A stretch of 64,000 bases of DNA from Protonemura montana (lineage: Eukaryota; Arthropoda; Insecta; Plecoptera; Nemouridae): positions 18,068,277-18,132,276 of the forward strand of contig OX387607.1 in assembly GCA_947568835.1 (NCBI GenBank). Direction: 5' to 3'. Numbering within the stretch: the first letter of the stretch is position 1; each line of letters opens with the position of its first letter. Shown piece after piece: positions 33,912 to 45,149 of the stretch. The notes beneath the pieces were generated by a model that was not told where the DNA came from, searched no databases, and saw only the letters and a program-made list of their open reading frames with translations. The position numbers were made by a program, and so were the translations under genes.

Positions 33912-36900
33912 ACAACAAGACCCGTTGGGATGCTGAGATCTGGTTTTCATAGCATAATTGTTGACTGGCCAGAAATAACTAAGAGAAGGTATAATCACAG
34001 AATATATAATTATAATAGCCGGCTCATAAAAGGGTTATAAACAATAAAAGTTGCATGTTATGTCCAGCTATGTCTTTGTAAGGTAAACTTCCTCGTGGAG
34101 AACTTACGAGGCCCATGTTGTTGGTCGTAAGCTGCTGCTTCTCAAACGACGTGCTCCAATCCAGACAAACTTGTCCAACTGCCAACGTCGCTGTGACAGG
34201 CGTTGACAGTTGAACGACGGCAATATCTGATTCTAACAGCTTTGAAAATCCACCATAATGCTCGGGGATGTGGATCGCTCTCACATCCCTTCGCTGTTCT
34301 TGGTCGTCCGTTGTATCCCAAGAAAGACTGAACTTCCCGGCGGCAGCCTTGTACTTGGACTCATTCACTGACTTCTTCGTGATCTCATTCCAAAAGCAGT
34401 GAGCCGCTGCAACAGCCAAGGATCAGAGCAATTGTAAAAAAGCCGTCGAGAGCTAGTGACCAGATGGAAGTGTAAACCATGTCTTCCGATGGTGCCAGGA
34501 GTTAAACTGTGTAATTTGGAAGTTCAGCATCAAAGATGTTGGTACTAGAGATCGGCATTCTTTACTGGCTTAACTTGTCACTGAGTGTTTAGCATGTGCA
34601 AATCCATGGCAGAAATTATATGGGCTTATTTGTCACCCACTGCAAGCAATGTAACAAATATGACAGATATTTTCCAAGTAAGCTCAAGGCAAAAGTTCAG
34701 CTAAATACAAATTAAGATGCACACCGTAACAGTGGTCTCTACCTACCCGAGATAAAGAACTCCAGCGTGATGAGTGACCCGCCGCAAATGGGATCATAAG
34801 AGTTGTTGTTCTTTTGGAACACAGCGACGTGCCACGGGAACTCGGCGGACCGTGCTTCTGTCCCGCCTACGGACCGTAAAGAGAAACTTTCCACCCGGAG
34901 ACCGCAGTCTACGACAAAGAAAGGCACCAGCCAGCAGTAAGTAAAGGCTCAGCAAGCCTTGCTTCAGAGCACAGCAAGCCTTGCTTCAGAGCACAGCAAG
35001 CCTTGCTTCAGAGCACAGCAAGTCTTGCTTCAGAGCACAGCAAGCCTTGCTTCAGACCACAGCAAGCCTTGCTTCAGAGCACAGCAAGCCTTGCTTTTGA
35101 GCATAGCAAGCCTTGCTTCAGAGCACAGCATGTTGATACAGATATATTGTATTGTATATTTATTTGTCTAGAATCTCAGGGCTTACATTCGAAGAGTAAA
35201 TGGATGTGGACTCGTCAAAAATAAAAACACACTGTGATTACAAAGAAATTGCAAAAAACAAAGACAACGGCTAATACTAAAATACTAAGATAGGCATGTG
35301 AAATACTAAAGTAACAACAGTCATACCTTTATCCAATCGTTCGTGACTAATTTATAAAAATTGTTAATATTATGAGTACCTTTGCATAATAACAAGTTTT
35401 TAATAGTTCTTCTAAACTTTAAAAAATCAGCTATTGTAGCAACATTGTCAGGAAGGCTGTTAAAAAGTTTAATACCAAGATAAAGATATGCTTGGTCTGT
35501 AAAACAATTTAATCTAAGTTTTGTGCAATTTCTGGTTACATATGAGTGTTTGTCTGAATTTTTTTATTAAACGATGCTTTTCTTTAAAAATGCAGGACAG
35601 TGATTCTAAGATTAAAACGCTAGGTAAGGTCACAATGCATTCTCTTGTGAATAGTTTTCTATTGTCTGCTGTTAGTTTTCTGAATAGATTCGATACTCTG
35701 GCTGTGATGTATGGCCTAATATGGCTGGCTATGTTTCCACAAGTGGTTTAAAGAGGCATTTACCATTCAAAATTCATTTTTACCATAGATTTGAAGATTT
35801 TAATAATGGCTTTTGGAGAATAAAAAAAAACTCCTGTAACCACGGAGCATGTTGCATATTTCCGTGCAGCGACAGCGCTCGGAAGGTAGAATCGGTAGGG
35901 AGGGGATAGGGCAGGGAGGGGATAGGGTAGGGAGGGGATAGAGCAGGGAGGGGATAGACTTTTGGCAACTTTGGTCAGCGGAGCGGCGGCAGGGAATGAC
36001 AGTATTCTACAAGAGAATTGTACTCGGCTCTCAGATCGCGCCGCAAGAAGAGCCACAAATCTCAGATAATTAATTGCAAATCCATTTTTTTTTAATTCTT
36101 TAAAATAGGTCAATTTCAATTCATACTAAAATTTCAAATCTATGGAAAAAATTAATTTTGAAGGGTAAATGCCCCTTTAAATACCTGACTGTATATCTGT
36201 GAAAAGATGTAATGTGTCAAACTCACCGAGTTCACAGGCTAGCGGTCTCGGACGCCATTGTTTCTTGTCTCCGCATGTCGTGACCCGTGCTCCAGGCTTG
36301 TTTATCTGTGGTGCGTAACCTTGGCGGCATGCGAGGCTGGCAACTGTTCCCACGGGCACAGGCGCAACCTCGCAGTCAATGGCAATTCCTTTCATCGTGC
36401 AGCTGGCGTTCACAGAGGTTGTTGCCAGCGCTGAGCAGCCAGCCTCGGCGGTAGCTGCTGGTGTCGGCCATAATAAATAATAAATGCTATGTAATAATAG
36501 CTAATAATAATAATGCCATAATAAATGCTGGGCAATAAGAAGACTTCTATAACATCACTTCTGAATGAAAATTGTCCACCCACTACATCACAATTCCGGA
36601 TGAAAAGATAAAGATTCACTTCTATGGTCACAGCCAATCGGATACTAATATTATTGTAACATTGTGCTACTGGATCTAAGTCTCGTGCAACGTCCAAGTC
36701 GTATCCCAGCAACAAAACATTGTTTCAGCATCGGTAATTACACCAGTTTGTTCCGACAGCTTATTGTTTCCGAATTGTACAGCATGGGCATACCATGTTG
36801 GACAGAAAAGATAGCCGGCAAAATCTGGTCTCTATCACAGCTGAGTGATCACATATCACATATGTGTAGGTTCTAGGTGGAGAAACAACGTCAATGTTAC

Positions 36901-39644
36901 AGTCTCTGCGTGAAAGATGGCCGCCAAATGACTACCTTACCGACAAAAATGCAGAGTACCGGAACATCACGTTAAGTGGAGCCACTGTCGTATGAAATTT
37001 AAGTTCGATATTTCTCGTAGGTTACTCGCTTTTGAGACTTTTCATGCTCAAAAGATCTCCGTCAATGTTTACCTCGACGATTGATAAACACGTAACATAT
37101 GTGATCTATACACTCAACTCACAGCTTCCTGGGAGCACGAGGACGACGGTCTTCGGTGAAGACAGCGCTGCGTGGTCCATCCGGCATTCCAACCTCTTGC
37201 CCATGTCTTCGGTCAACAAGTTGTAGGTGAAAGTTTGAATGACAGGCTGAGGTTGCCACGGACGTGCTGACGTCAAGTCCAGTAGCAAGGTGTCATTGCT
37301 CTGATCTTGACGGACCACGTGGCCGTCCAAGAGCCAGGTCAGGTTTGCCGGCGGAGCGCTAGGAGGCGCACGGCACGAAGCTTGTAGGATCGAGCCAGCG
37401 CGCAGGCTCTGAAGGTCACTCAACTCTAGATCTGGGTATCCCACAGGGGCGGCTGGAAAAAAAGCAGGTGGCAAGCTTTAAACACTGTCGATGTCTTTTG
37501 TTTACGGTATAAACTCTTTCAGGATGGAATTTTTGTCCTAAAACAGACATCTGACGGGTGAAAGTAATGCGCGTGAACCTTGACCTCATGGAGGTGCGCT
37601 GTGATTGGTCCAGAGCACTTTCAGGTTTGCAGCCCACAAATGTTCAAACGCTCGAAGCTGGTTCCTTTAGTTGCTGGGTCCATGTCTTGATTGATTAGTT
37701 AGATTGAAACCGTCAGTGATTGGCTGCTCATATTTAAGTGTCGCGGTTAAACTTAAACACTGCCATGTGGATCTGGCTCCCATGGGGCAGAGGTTTACTT
37801 ACACAAGACAACTACAATTGTTGACTGAGTAGTATATTTCTCGCCGCTAGCACTGCGCTGATAAGCCCACCAATTCCAAAGCCCTGCATCGCGCTGCTGC
37901 ACGTTGGACAACAGGTAGCCGCATTCCTGTTGGGCCAATCCACGGCCGTGTTGACGATATCGGTTGTTGTCGGTCGTCCCGTTCGGGTACAAGTACACTC
38001 CGTTATCAACAGGTGTATAGAGGGTACACCAATCAAGTTCCGCGGGAAACTTGAGCAGCACGGCCACGTCGGAGCCTGGAGCGACCACAATGCGACGCGG
38101 TGTCGGCGTGGTGGAAGCAAATGGGTCCGCCCCTGTGAAGAGATGGAGACAATCATTGGTCAACAAGACCACAGCCAGGTTGACAACTTCACAGATTTAA
38201 CTTTAACTTCTATAAGAGTTGGGGCAAGTTTTAAAATGTCCCAGTTTAAAACTAATTACAATGGCTTATTTATCTGGACATTGTAAAAAATCATATTGAT
38301 TAAAAATTATCCAAAAAAAGTGTTTAATCGTGAAAAGATTGGCAAGTCTGCTAAAATTTAAGAAACTAACGTCCCATTTACCTTGGTAACAGAAAAAACA
38401 ACAAATAGCTGTAAAAACTTGTTTCCAAACCCATGCGTTGTCAACACTGAAACGAATCATTGTACAGCACTTACCAATGTAATACACCATCGCGGTACCG
38501 CGACTCCAGCTGCCATCAGCAGCACGACCCAGGCACTCAACAAGGTGACCATTATTAATGTCTGGCTCCAGCAGAGTGACTCCACAATCTCCAACGGACA
38601 ATCCTCTCCCGACGTAAGTCACCGTGTATCCATCGGATGTTCTGTCTTTAAAAGATTGTTGGGGCGATTGCGGGCCGCGGCTAAAGTCCGCCACTTGGAT
38701 TTTATTTTCATAGGACGGTAACCAGACTCGGCAGTCGATCAGCGGGTGTGGAAAGTTGCACTGGACAGTGAAGCTGTTATTTGTCTTAGCCACCTGGAAA
38801 GGTGGCTGCACCACCGGCGTCACCACGCGCGTATCGAACGTGTCAGCGCTGATTTCTGCAATCAGAGCACAAGCCCAGACTTTGAAAAACACACAGAGAT
38901 TGCATTGCGTTCATTGAGTCATTAATGTCATGGACCTATCATCTGCTAAATCGAACACAGATATGCTGTTGGTGGTTGCTACACACACATACACTTCACA
39001 CCAACGACCAAAACATCGAAACGGTACAAATAGAAGAAAATATATATATAGAAGGGAAAGATATGGAAGGAAGAAATAATTACGAGGAAACATAAAACTA
39101 CGAGGATGATGAACGCAAAGAGAGAACAGAAGAGAGACAAAACAAAGAATAAATTAAAATAACAGACGTAAAGATCACTAGTTTTTCAAAGAAAATTTTA
39201 GAATTAAAATGGGAAGAATTAAGAATGCAAGTTAAATAACAAGATCAACTTGTAGGTATAAATCTTTTTGGGGATGAAATGCATGGAAGGCGATAGGAGA
39301 TAGATTAGAGAAGACAAAGTTTAGAGGAACAAATAGACATGAATTTAAATTGATAGGAAAGAAATGAGAAATGAAAGGGACATGGAGATTGTGGAAAGAG
39401 GTGTTGAAGAGTGGAATGGAATTAGTGGTATGGACGAAAAAGGGGTGAAAAATGTAAAGAGTTTTAGGGAATTGATAAAGAATGTGATGTGAATTGAAGA
39501 ATGGAAGGGGATATCGGTATACGCAGACTTAATTGTATGAATCTGTTTCGAATCAATATAAATAAACCAATCAGCTCAATCAGCTTGGAAATGTAACTCA
39601 CGCCATACGGTGGCCAAGAGACAAACGAGGGCGCAGTAAAGCAT
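33526..39644 (-). CDS. Secreted serine protease with three Ig-like domains and a CCP domain (whole gene span)
   Basis: Eight coding exons (39644-39602, 38855-38475, 38132-37803, 37452-37123, 36457-36227, 34908-34747, 34406-34108, 33911-33526) join in frame. They give a short signal peptide (MLYCALVCLLATVW), three Ig-like domains, one CCP/sushi domain and an S1 protease domain, about 610 residues. The triad is complete: His in AAHC, Asp in ESDIAVV, Ser in GGDSGGG. The residue six before the Ser is Ser, pointing to chymotrypsin-like and not trypsin-like specificity. The activation site is predicted after Arg in SLR/SVGG. All splice junctions I placed are GT-AG; all are phase 1 except the last, phase 0. 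Modular S1 proteases with CCP domains serve immune cascades in invertebrates; that role here is inferred. Only the CCP acceptor is uncertain. Confidence 0.85.
34108..34406 (-). CDS. Protease gene exon 7: catalytic His and Asp
   Basis: The codon split across the junction completes AAHC with the catalytic His. The exon holds ESDIAVVQLSTP with the catalytic Asp and ends NNMGL at GTAAGT, phase 0. Confidence 0.85.
34747..34908 (-). CDS. Protease gene exon 6: activation site and start of S1 domain
   Basis: Starts with the Cys (DCGL) expected to bond the prodomain to the catalytic chain, then SLRSVGGTEARSAEFPWHVA, the zymogen cleavage region, then ICGGSLIT. Donor GTAGGT, phase 1. Confidence 0.8.
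34950..35131. repeat. 22-bp tandem repeat, eight units, in a protease intron
   Basis: Unit CACAGCAAGCCTTGCTTCAG plus AG. Each unit contains a near-palindrome, AGCAAG then CTTGCT with a one-base centre. It lies between exons 5 and 6. Confidence 0.95.
35310..35720 (-). pseudogene. LINE reverse transcriptase tail in a protease intron
   Basis: Minus-strand frames read ECIVTLPSVLILESLSCIFK, then HSYVTRN, YLGIKLFNSLPDNVATIADF and LKFRRTIKNLL, the standard C-terminal end of Jockey-type LINE RTs, ending in a stop near 35320. It lies in the same orientation as the host gene. Confidence 0.7.
35888..35958 (+). repeat. 16-bp G-rich tandem repeat in a protease intron
   Basis: Four units of GGGAGGGGATAGGGYA. 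Runs of three to four G separated by one to three bases satisfy the G-quadruplex pattern on the plus strand (the non-template strand for plus, the template strand for the protease gene). Confidence 0.85.
36227..36457 (-). CDS. Protease gene exon 5: CCP (sushi) domain
   Basis: Cysteines in the CCP order, with LACRQGYAP, VTTCGDKKQWRP and LACEL. The donor GTGAGT is clear and phase 1. The acceptor is uncertain: CACCAG at 36458-36463 preserves phase, but the polypyrimidine tract is weak. This domain joins directly to the protease prodomain (ACELDCGL). Confidence 0.7.
37123..37452 (-). CDS. Protease gene exon 4: third Ig-like domain (C2/beat-like)
   Basis: Phase 1 at both ends. It reads LRAGSILQASCRAPP, ANLTWLLDGHVV and DMGKRLECRMDH, a CD80-like/C2 Ig fold with both disulfide Cys and the core Trp, resembling Ig domains of the arthropod beat family. 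One N-linked site (ANLT) is visible. Confidence 0.8.
37803..38132 (-). CDS. Protease gene exon 3: second Ig-like domain
   Basis: Phase 1 at both ends. The sequence parallels exon 2 (VVAPGSDVAVLLKFP, DWCTLY, QQECGYLL, DAGLWNWWA) but the outer Ig cysteines are replaced (Leu/Lys and Trp), leaving only the second Cys pair. The resemblance suggests exons 2 and 3 arose by duplication. Confidence 0.8.
38475..38855 (-). CDS. Protease gene exon 2: first Ig-like domain
   Basis: Acceptor TTGCAG, donor GTAAGT, both phase 1. The exon encodes one domain with Cys at VQCNFPHP and VECLGR in the positions of the Ig disulfide, and an extra pair (LIDCRVWLP, GDCGVTLL), a four-cysteine pattern. It has no transmembrane segment. 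Confidence 0.8.
39366..39493 (+). pseudogene. Possible LINE RT tail in protease intron 1
   Basis: A plus-strand frame reads VERGVEEWNGISGMDEKGVK, then SFRELIKNVM and stop, which resembles the WN-LP and FK-L tail of LINE polyproteins. Weak, with no upstream RT motif. 38900-39360 and 39660-40275 hold nothing else recognisable. Confidence 0.35.
39602..39644 (-). CDS. Protease gene exon 1: signal peptide
   Basis: ATG in a CCGCC context starts 14 codons of hydrophobic sequence ending GTATGGC and the donor GTGAGT (phase 1). Spliced to the next exon it gives VWQISADT, a normal signal-peptidase region. Confidence 0.75.
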
Positions 39645-40325
39645 GGCGGTGGCAGGACCTGGAACCAAACAGCACAACGTCAGTCTCCATGTGGCACTTG
39701 CTGGGCTTTATTTGCAAAGACAAGGATATATTTAGCTAGAAGATGGCTTCTCACTTTGCAAACAAATCTTGGTTGGCAAATGATAAGTAAAAAACTAATC
39801 TCAGTTCGGTTGTAGTAAAAAAAAACTGTTTATTTTTAATTTTTAAAAGCATTATTTTTTTCCAAACAAGTGTTAAGGTTCGGTAAAGTAGAAATGAGTC
39901 TAAAAACTATAACAGTATTTCAGTGTGTCTATTTGCCACAGGGCAGCGTTGCAATCGCAGTTGATATTCTGTGACAACGCACCAATAAACTGCTCCATGA
40001 ATAAGTGTCATAGCAACCATTAGTGTTAGCACAAAACTGTGCTACAAAGTGAAATGGTATTGGGCAGTTTACAATTCAGTTATGTTGCTACGGTGACCAC
40101 TGAACTATAATACGTACAACGGCATTTTTATCAAAATATGCTCTGAAGAAAATAATATTGCCAAAGATTTTCAAAACAGTGCAACGTTAAACACCACAAA
40201 ATCCAAAATCAAAGAAAAAAATTGATTTTGAAAAGTTAAGAATCGAAAATATAATTCAAGAAATAGGAAAATATATTCTGATAGTTTTTAGACTCACGTC
40301 TACTTGATGTAAACTTAGCACTTGT

Positions 40326-40731
40326 TTTAACAAAAACTATTTGAACTGGGTTTTCAATGCTAAGTGAAGAACAACTGAATTTCCCAACGTTTCGTAACTT
40401 GTACCTGTTACTTTATCAAGGGTAAGAGCAGTCCTGACAATTTCCACACACATAATTAGTTAGTTAATACCAAAAAAACGGAATTTTATTTCAGAAAATA
40501 CAAAATACATAAGTCTTTGAGTTATTGACCCTGATTATTTTATTTAGATGCATTTAGGAAGCTTGAACTTGGTAATTGTTATAATTTTGTGTGGTTCTTT
40601 TGTTATCAGAAAATTGTCAGGACTGCTCTTACCCTTGATAAAGCAACAGGTACAAGTTACGAAACGTTGGGAAATTTAGTTGTTCTTCACTTAGCATTGA
40701 AAACCCAGTTGAAATAGTTTTTGTTAAGGAA
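40326..40731. mobile_element. Foldback element, shorter family member
   Basis: Arms of about 118 bp (40326-40443 and 40612-40731) are nearly perfect inverted copies and match the outer half of the arms at 30240-31023. The inner half is present only on the right (40520-40610), so the left arm has lost its inner part. Confidence 0.85.
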
Positions 40732-41080
40732 AATAAATAATTGATAACTTACAGTTAACGCAGTGTGTGAACGGTGATGCTCGGATGACTCTGACGCTCT
40801 GGTATTAACGCGGTGGTTTTTATTCTGTCCGAGACAAGCCATGGGTGGGGAAGATTTGGAGCCCCACTTGCGGTTTCAGGGTCGGGCCAAGCGGGTCACA
40901 GATAGCAAATAGGCTTTCCATAAAATGCGCACATTTAATTAGAGATTAGACCCTGCTCATTAAAAATAATTCAACTAAGTATAATTTTTGTGCTGTAAAA
41001 TTCAGTGGTGTTTTCGCTTGGCTTCATTATTGCCGTTGCTCAAGGGTCACTCTGGGTTATCAAGAGTCTGATGACGCAAG

Positions 41081-41115
41081 TATCACGATGTAATCCTCGT
41101 GATTACATCGTGATA
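41081..41115. other. Perfect 15-bp inverted repeat with 5-base loop
   Basis: TATCACGATGTAATC, loop CTCGT, then the exact reverse complement. Half of it equals the AATCACGAGGATTACATCG block in the 3' flank of the two tRNA-array elements, so it is probably a rearranged piece of that family; TTGCATTCTTGCTGAGCC just downstream also matches it in reverse. Confidence 0.8.
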
Positions 41116-41184
41116 CCAGATTGCATTCTTGCTGAGCCTGTACACAGGCCGGATTCCCGAACACAATGGTTAGCTACCCTGAAC

Positions 41185-42342
41185 TTCATTAGCATAGGAA
41201 TCAACGGCCACCCTTGACTTTCTATACTCACATGCATTTAACGTCATAGCAGCTGAGAACCACTTTTAACCTGACGACCAGAGTTCACCAGGTGATCTCT
41301 TGTTAACTTAAGAAGAGTTGTTTTCCGATTCAACTTTCCAATGCACGTGTTCACACACGTGGTCGACTGCAGCCGAACACTTGCCAGTATATTAAGTCCT
41401 ATTTTTAATGGCAGACCAGCCAGAGTAGCCTAGATTCAACTCCTAGATTCAGTTCTGATTGTTATAAGTACACAGAACTCCTAGATTCAGTTCTGATTGT
41501 TATAAGTACACAGAACTCCTAGATTTAGTTCTGATTGTTATAAGTACACAGAACTCCTAGATTCAGTTCTGATTGTTATAAGTACACAGAACTCCTAGAT
41601 TCAGTTCTGATTGTTATAAGTACACAGAACTCCTAGATTCAGTTCTGATTGTTATAAGTACACAGAACTCCTAGATTTAGTTCTGATTGTTATAAGTACA
41701 CAGAACTCCTAGATTCAGTTCTGATTGTTATAAGTACACAGAACTCCTAGATTCAGTTCTGATTGTTATAAGTACACAGAACTCCTAGATTCAGTTCTGA
41801 TTGTTATAAGTACACAGAACTCCTAGATTTAGTTCTGATTGTTATAAGTACACAGAACTCCTAGATTCAGTTCTGATTGTTATAAGTACACAGAACTCCT
41901 AGATTCAGTTCTGATTGTTATAAGTACACAGAACTCCTAGATTCAGTTCTGATTGTTATAAGTACACAGAACTCCTAGATTCAGTTCTGATTGTTATAAG
42001 TACACAGAACCTTCAATTTGCCAATTTCCCAACAAGTCTAGTTTACTCCGCTTTCCAACTAAAGTCTGATTTTAAACTGATCAAGTGCGACGCTGCAAGA
42101 ATCCATTCCCCTGGTGAGTTACTTTATAATAATATATATTTGTAAAATCTCAGGTATAAATTCAGTGATTGTCTGTAACCACTTTTATACCTCTTTTCAA
42201 TTCTTTACCACTGTATCATTTACTAAACTTGTCATCTGTTCCAATTTTTCATCACCTGTTTCTAAATAAAATCCATTGATAAATTCCACGTAACGTTTGT
42301 AATTCAGTGTAAAAATCGGGATACCGCCCGTCGAACCCTCGT
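41185..42342 (+). repeat. LTR-like repeat, left copy (plus orientation)
   Basis: Matches the minus strand of 44510-45085 over several blocks: GTGATCTC with TTAAGAGTTGT, CACACGTGG, CTGGTGAGT, TTCAGTGATTGT, AAATAAAATCCA and ACGTAACGTTTGTAAT ending ATCGGGATACCGCCCGTCGA. The AATAAA about 75 bp before the end suggests an LTR or similar promoter/terminator repeat. The left copy is longer because it contains the 38-bp array. Confidence 0.7.
41442..42011. repeat. 38-bp tandem array, 15 units
   Basis: CCTAGATTCAGTTCTGATTG begins at 41442 and then every 38 bp to 41974 (14 exact steps). Each unit carries CAGAACT and AGTTCTG nine bases apart, so each can form a small hairpin. The array sits inside the left LTR-like copy and is absent from the right copy. 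Confidence 0.95.
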
Positions 42343-43589
42343 ATTGCTTTCCTCCGAACTTTCGGTTTTCATTGAAATATCAAAGGGAAAACCCATGATA
42401 CAAGGAGCTAAAAAACAGCAGAATTATCGTCTGGCTAGACTAAAGACTATCTAGACTTTAGGTCTGGAAGGCCATGCAGATGTCACGCCATTGACGCAGG
42501 GAGTTCGCGGTCGACCGGGAAGCAGAGGTTATCAAGGCGTCGAGATAACTAAGAGAGAAGTGTGATTAACACTTTTCGCAACCACCGCTTTCCAACTGTT
42601 TGGTCAATATTGTCACTTTTATTTGTAAAATTCAATGAAAGTCTTCAAGTTGTTTACAAATTGGTAGCATTGAGTTTACAGGTAGACCCGAGAAACTTGA
42701 TGGTGGTAAAGTTGTATCATTCCCAGGATTACAACATGTAGGAAAATATGGCTGATCTCACAGCCATCTAGCGACATTACCCCAAGCTGTCACGTGCTCA
42801 TGTTTCCAGAATTTCTGCATCTGATTGGCCATTATCATTGACAGTTTGGTCCCTGGAAATACTATGTATAGTAAAGTACCTATCACTTGTTCCTGAACCC
42901 AATGTTGTTACACTGATCTCATGACCACAGTGTTAACCAGCACCAACGTAACACCTGCCTACCAGGATCCCTGCTCACTAACTTTTTCCAAAGCAATAGC
43001 CGCTGCACTGGCTGTGAAAGCCGCAATGTCACACAATAGGGAAATCTCATTTAGATTATTATTTAATTATTATCATTGAGTTCAAATACGCATTCAAAAT
43101 AAAATCTGACGTATTTTATCTTTTTATAATCCGATCATAACTTTTCTATTTCAATTTGTTTTAAGAATGGCTAAAATATTAATTCTCGTGGCGGGATGAA
43201 AACGGGCTGTGATTAACTACAGGTAGTCCTGACGTCATTTTGTTGTTTCCTTTGCGTTTGCTTCTGTTTCTTGACATCATACTGACGTCAGAGACCACAC
43301 ATTTAGAAGAAAATAAAAAAATACGTGTTCATTATCTTCTCACAAAAATAATATTAATAATTTAAAATTTAAAGAGATTTCCCTATTAGCATTTGCTAAC
43401 TTGTTCACTGTCAGAAGCCGCTGGTTTCAAACCTGGCTCAATGCGGCTGCGTGTTTGGGTGAAGTGAGGTTAAAGAGACGTTAACTTGTATGACAGTCAC
43501 GGCAGAAGATGAGTTATTTTGTGTGATATTTTACCGTTTCTTGCGTTGACATATTTCGGTATAAGGTAATAACTATTATCGTGGTTATT

Positions 43590-43800
43590 AAGGAACTACT
43601 CTTATTTGTAGTTGACAACCACGGTGTTTTTACGAAAAGTAATGATTTACATAACTTAAATACAAGGCACAAAAAAAGTCACCAACCTAGAATTAGATTA
43701 AAAATAACAGAACTTACTTTTAAAAACTTAGGAGCATACATTTTGTATAATTTACCAGGCAAACTCTGGTCACAGACTGGAAAAAGATGAATTTTTAAAG
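43590..43800 (+). pseudogene. LINE RT tail remnant between the LTR-like copies
   Basis: Reads HNLNTRHKKSHQPRIRLKI, then LGAYILYNLPGKLWS, the C-terminal LINE signature, followed by A-rich sequence. The rest of 42343-44509 has scattered short frames with no recognised domain. Confidence 0.5.
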
Positions 43801-44509
43801 AAATTAAATAAAAAAAAATAATAAAAAATAAAAAATAAAATAAAAGATCAATTTACAAGAAATTAATTTAAAAAGAATAATAAAAAAATAGAAGATCAAT
43901 TTAAAAGAAATGGATTTTCCATCGTAGATTTGTGAAAGATTGCAAATGTAATTATTGTGATATCTATTGTTTATTTTAAGACTGTATTTGATGATTATGT
44001 TTTAATCTTTATAAACACGGCGGCGCTAGAATATTGTATTGTAATAAGTGTGAAATTCCGAGAACATCACGAGTATTCTGTAAAGAGAAATTAAAGTTTA
44101 AGGAATTGAATTGAATTACTAAATAAAACAACTTCATGTGATTACGGGGAAAGTCTCGTATGGAAACTATTTTTTCTGGATTTTTATTGAAGTTGGAATT
44201 CGACAAATCGAGCATGTTTTCGACAAAGAATTTACTTATGGCTAACTTTTTTTTTAAATCTCCACTTTCCAAAATAAACTTCTGAAATTGTACTTTTTCA
44301 AGAAGTTCAGAGTAGCGCACAAGTCAAAGTAAATTGATCTCTGAAAAAAGAATGCTAACCAAAATTCAAACAGTATTTGAAGTTATATTATTTTACCTAA
44401 TGTGGAAGAGTCCCAGCTGTGATTGTGACAAATCAGGTGGGAAATGTTTAAAGTTAACCTGTGATGTGCCACTCAAACAATTTACAAAGTCAGAACTGAA
44501 CTTGGAAGG

Positions 44510-45085
44510 TTCGACGGGCGGTATCCCGATTTTAAAATAGATTACAAACGTTACGTTCAAATTATAATTGGATTTTATTTATAAACAGATTTGAGATATT
44601 ATTAGATTACGTGATAAGTTTGATAGATGACACTTTTGTAAAACAATGAAAAGAATATATATGTAGTTGCAAACAATCACTGAATTTAGAACTGCGATTT
44701 ATACAAGAATATAATAATAGAAAATACGACTCACCAGTGGAACAATTGAAATAAGAGTTGAGTTCTAACAGCAAAGAATACTGGACTAAAATGACAAGTT
44801 GAACAAAGTTCTGAACATTAATAAGACGACAAGCGTGGAGACGACTGCACTGAAGATGTGATGGCTCTGAGTGACGTTACTTCTTTTCCAGAACATTTTA
44901 TACTGACATTGGTTTGCTGCACAAGTTTTCCACGTGTGTACAAATGTAACGTCATAGGACAACTCTTAATTTATTAACTTGAGATCACTTGATGTACCCT
45001 GTGCTCTAGGTTAGAAGTGATTTTAAACATGACAGCTTACAGATATTATGTTAAATGCAGTTGAGTATACAGGGTAGCGTCAGGG
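44510..45085 (-). repeat. LTR-like repeat, right copy (minus orientation)
   Basis: Counterpart of 41185-42342 in reverse, without the 38-bp array. Its end (GGGATACCGCCCGTCGAACC on the minus strand) faces the end of the left copy 2.2 kb away. Inverted, inward-facing ends are not the layout of a normal LTR retrotransposon. Confidence 0.7.
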
Positions 45086-45149
45086 TGATCTCAATGCTAA
45101 TTCTGACAGTGAGACTTGTTGTTCTAAAAACTAGCGACGGTAAGGGTAA

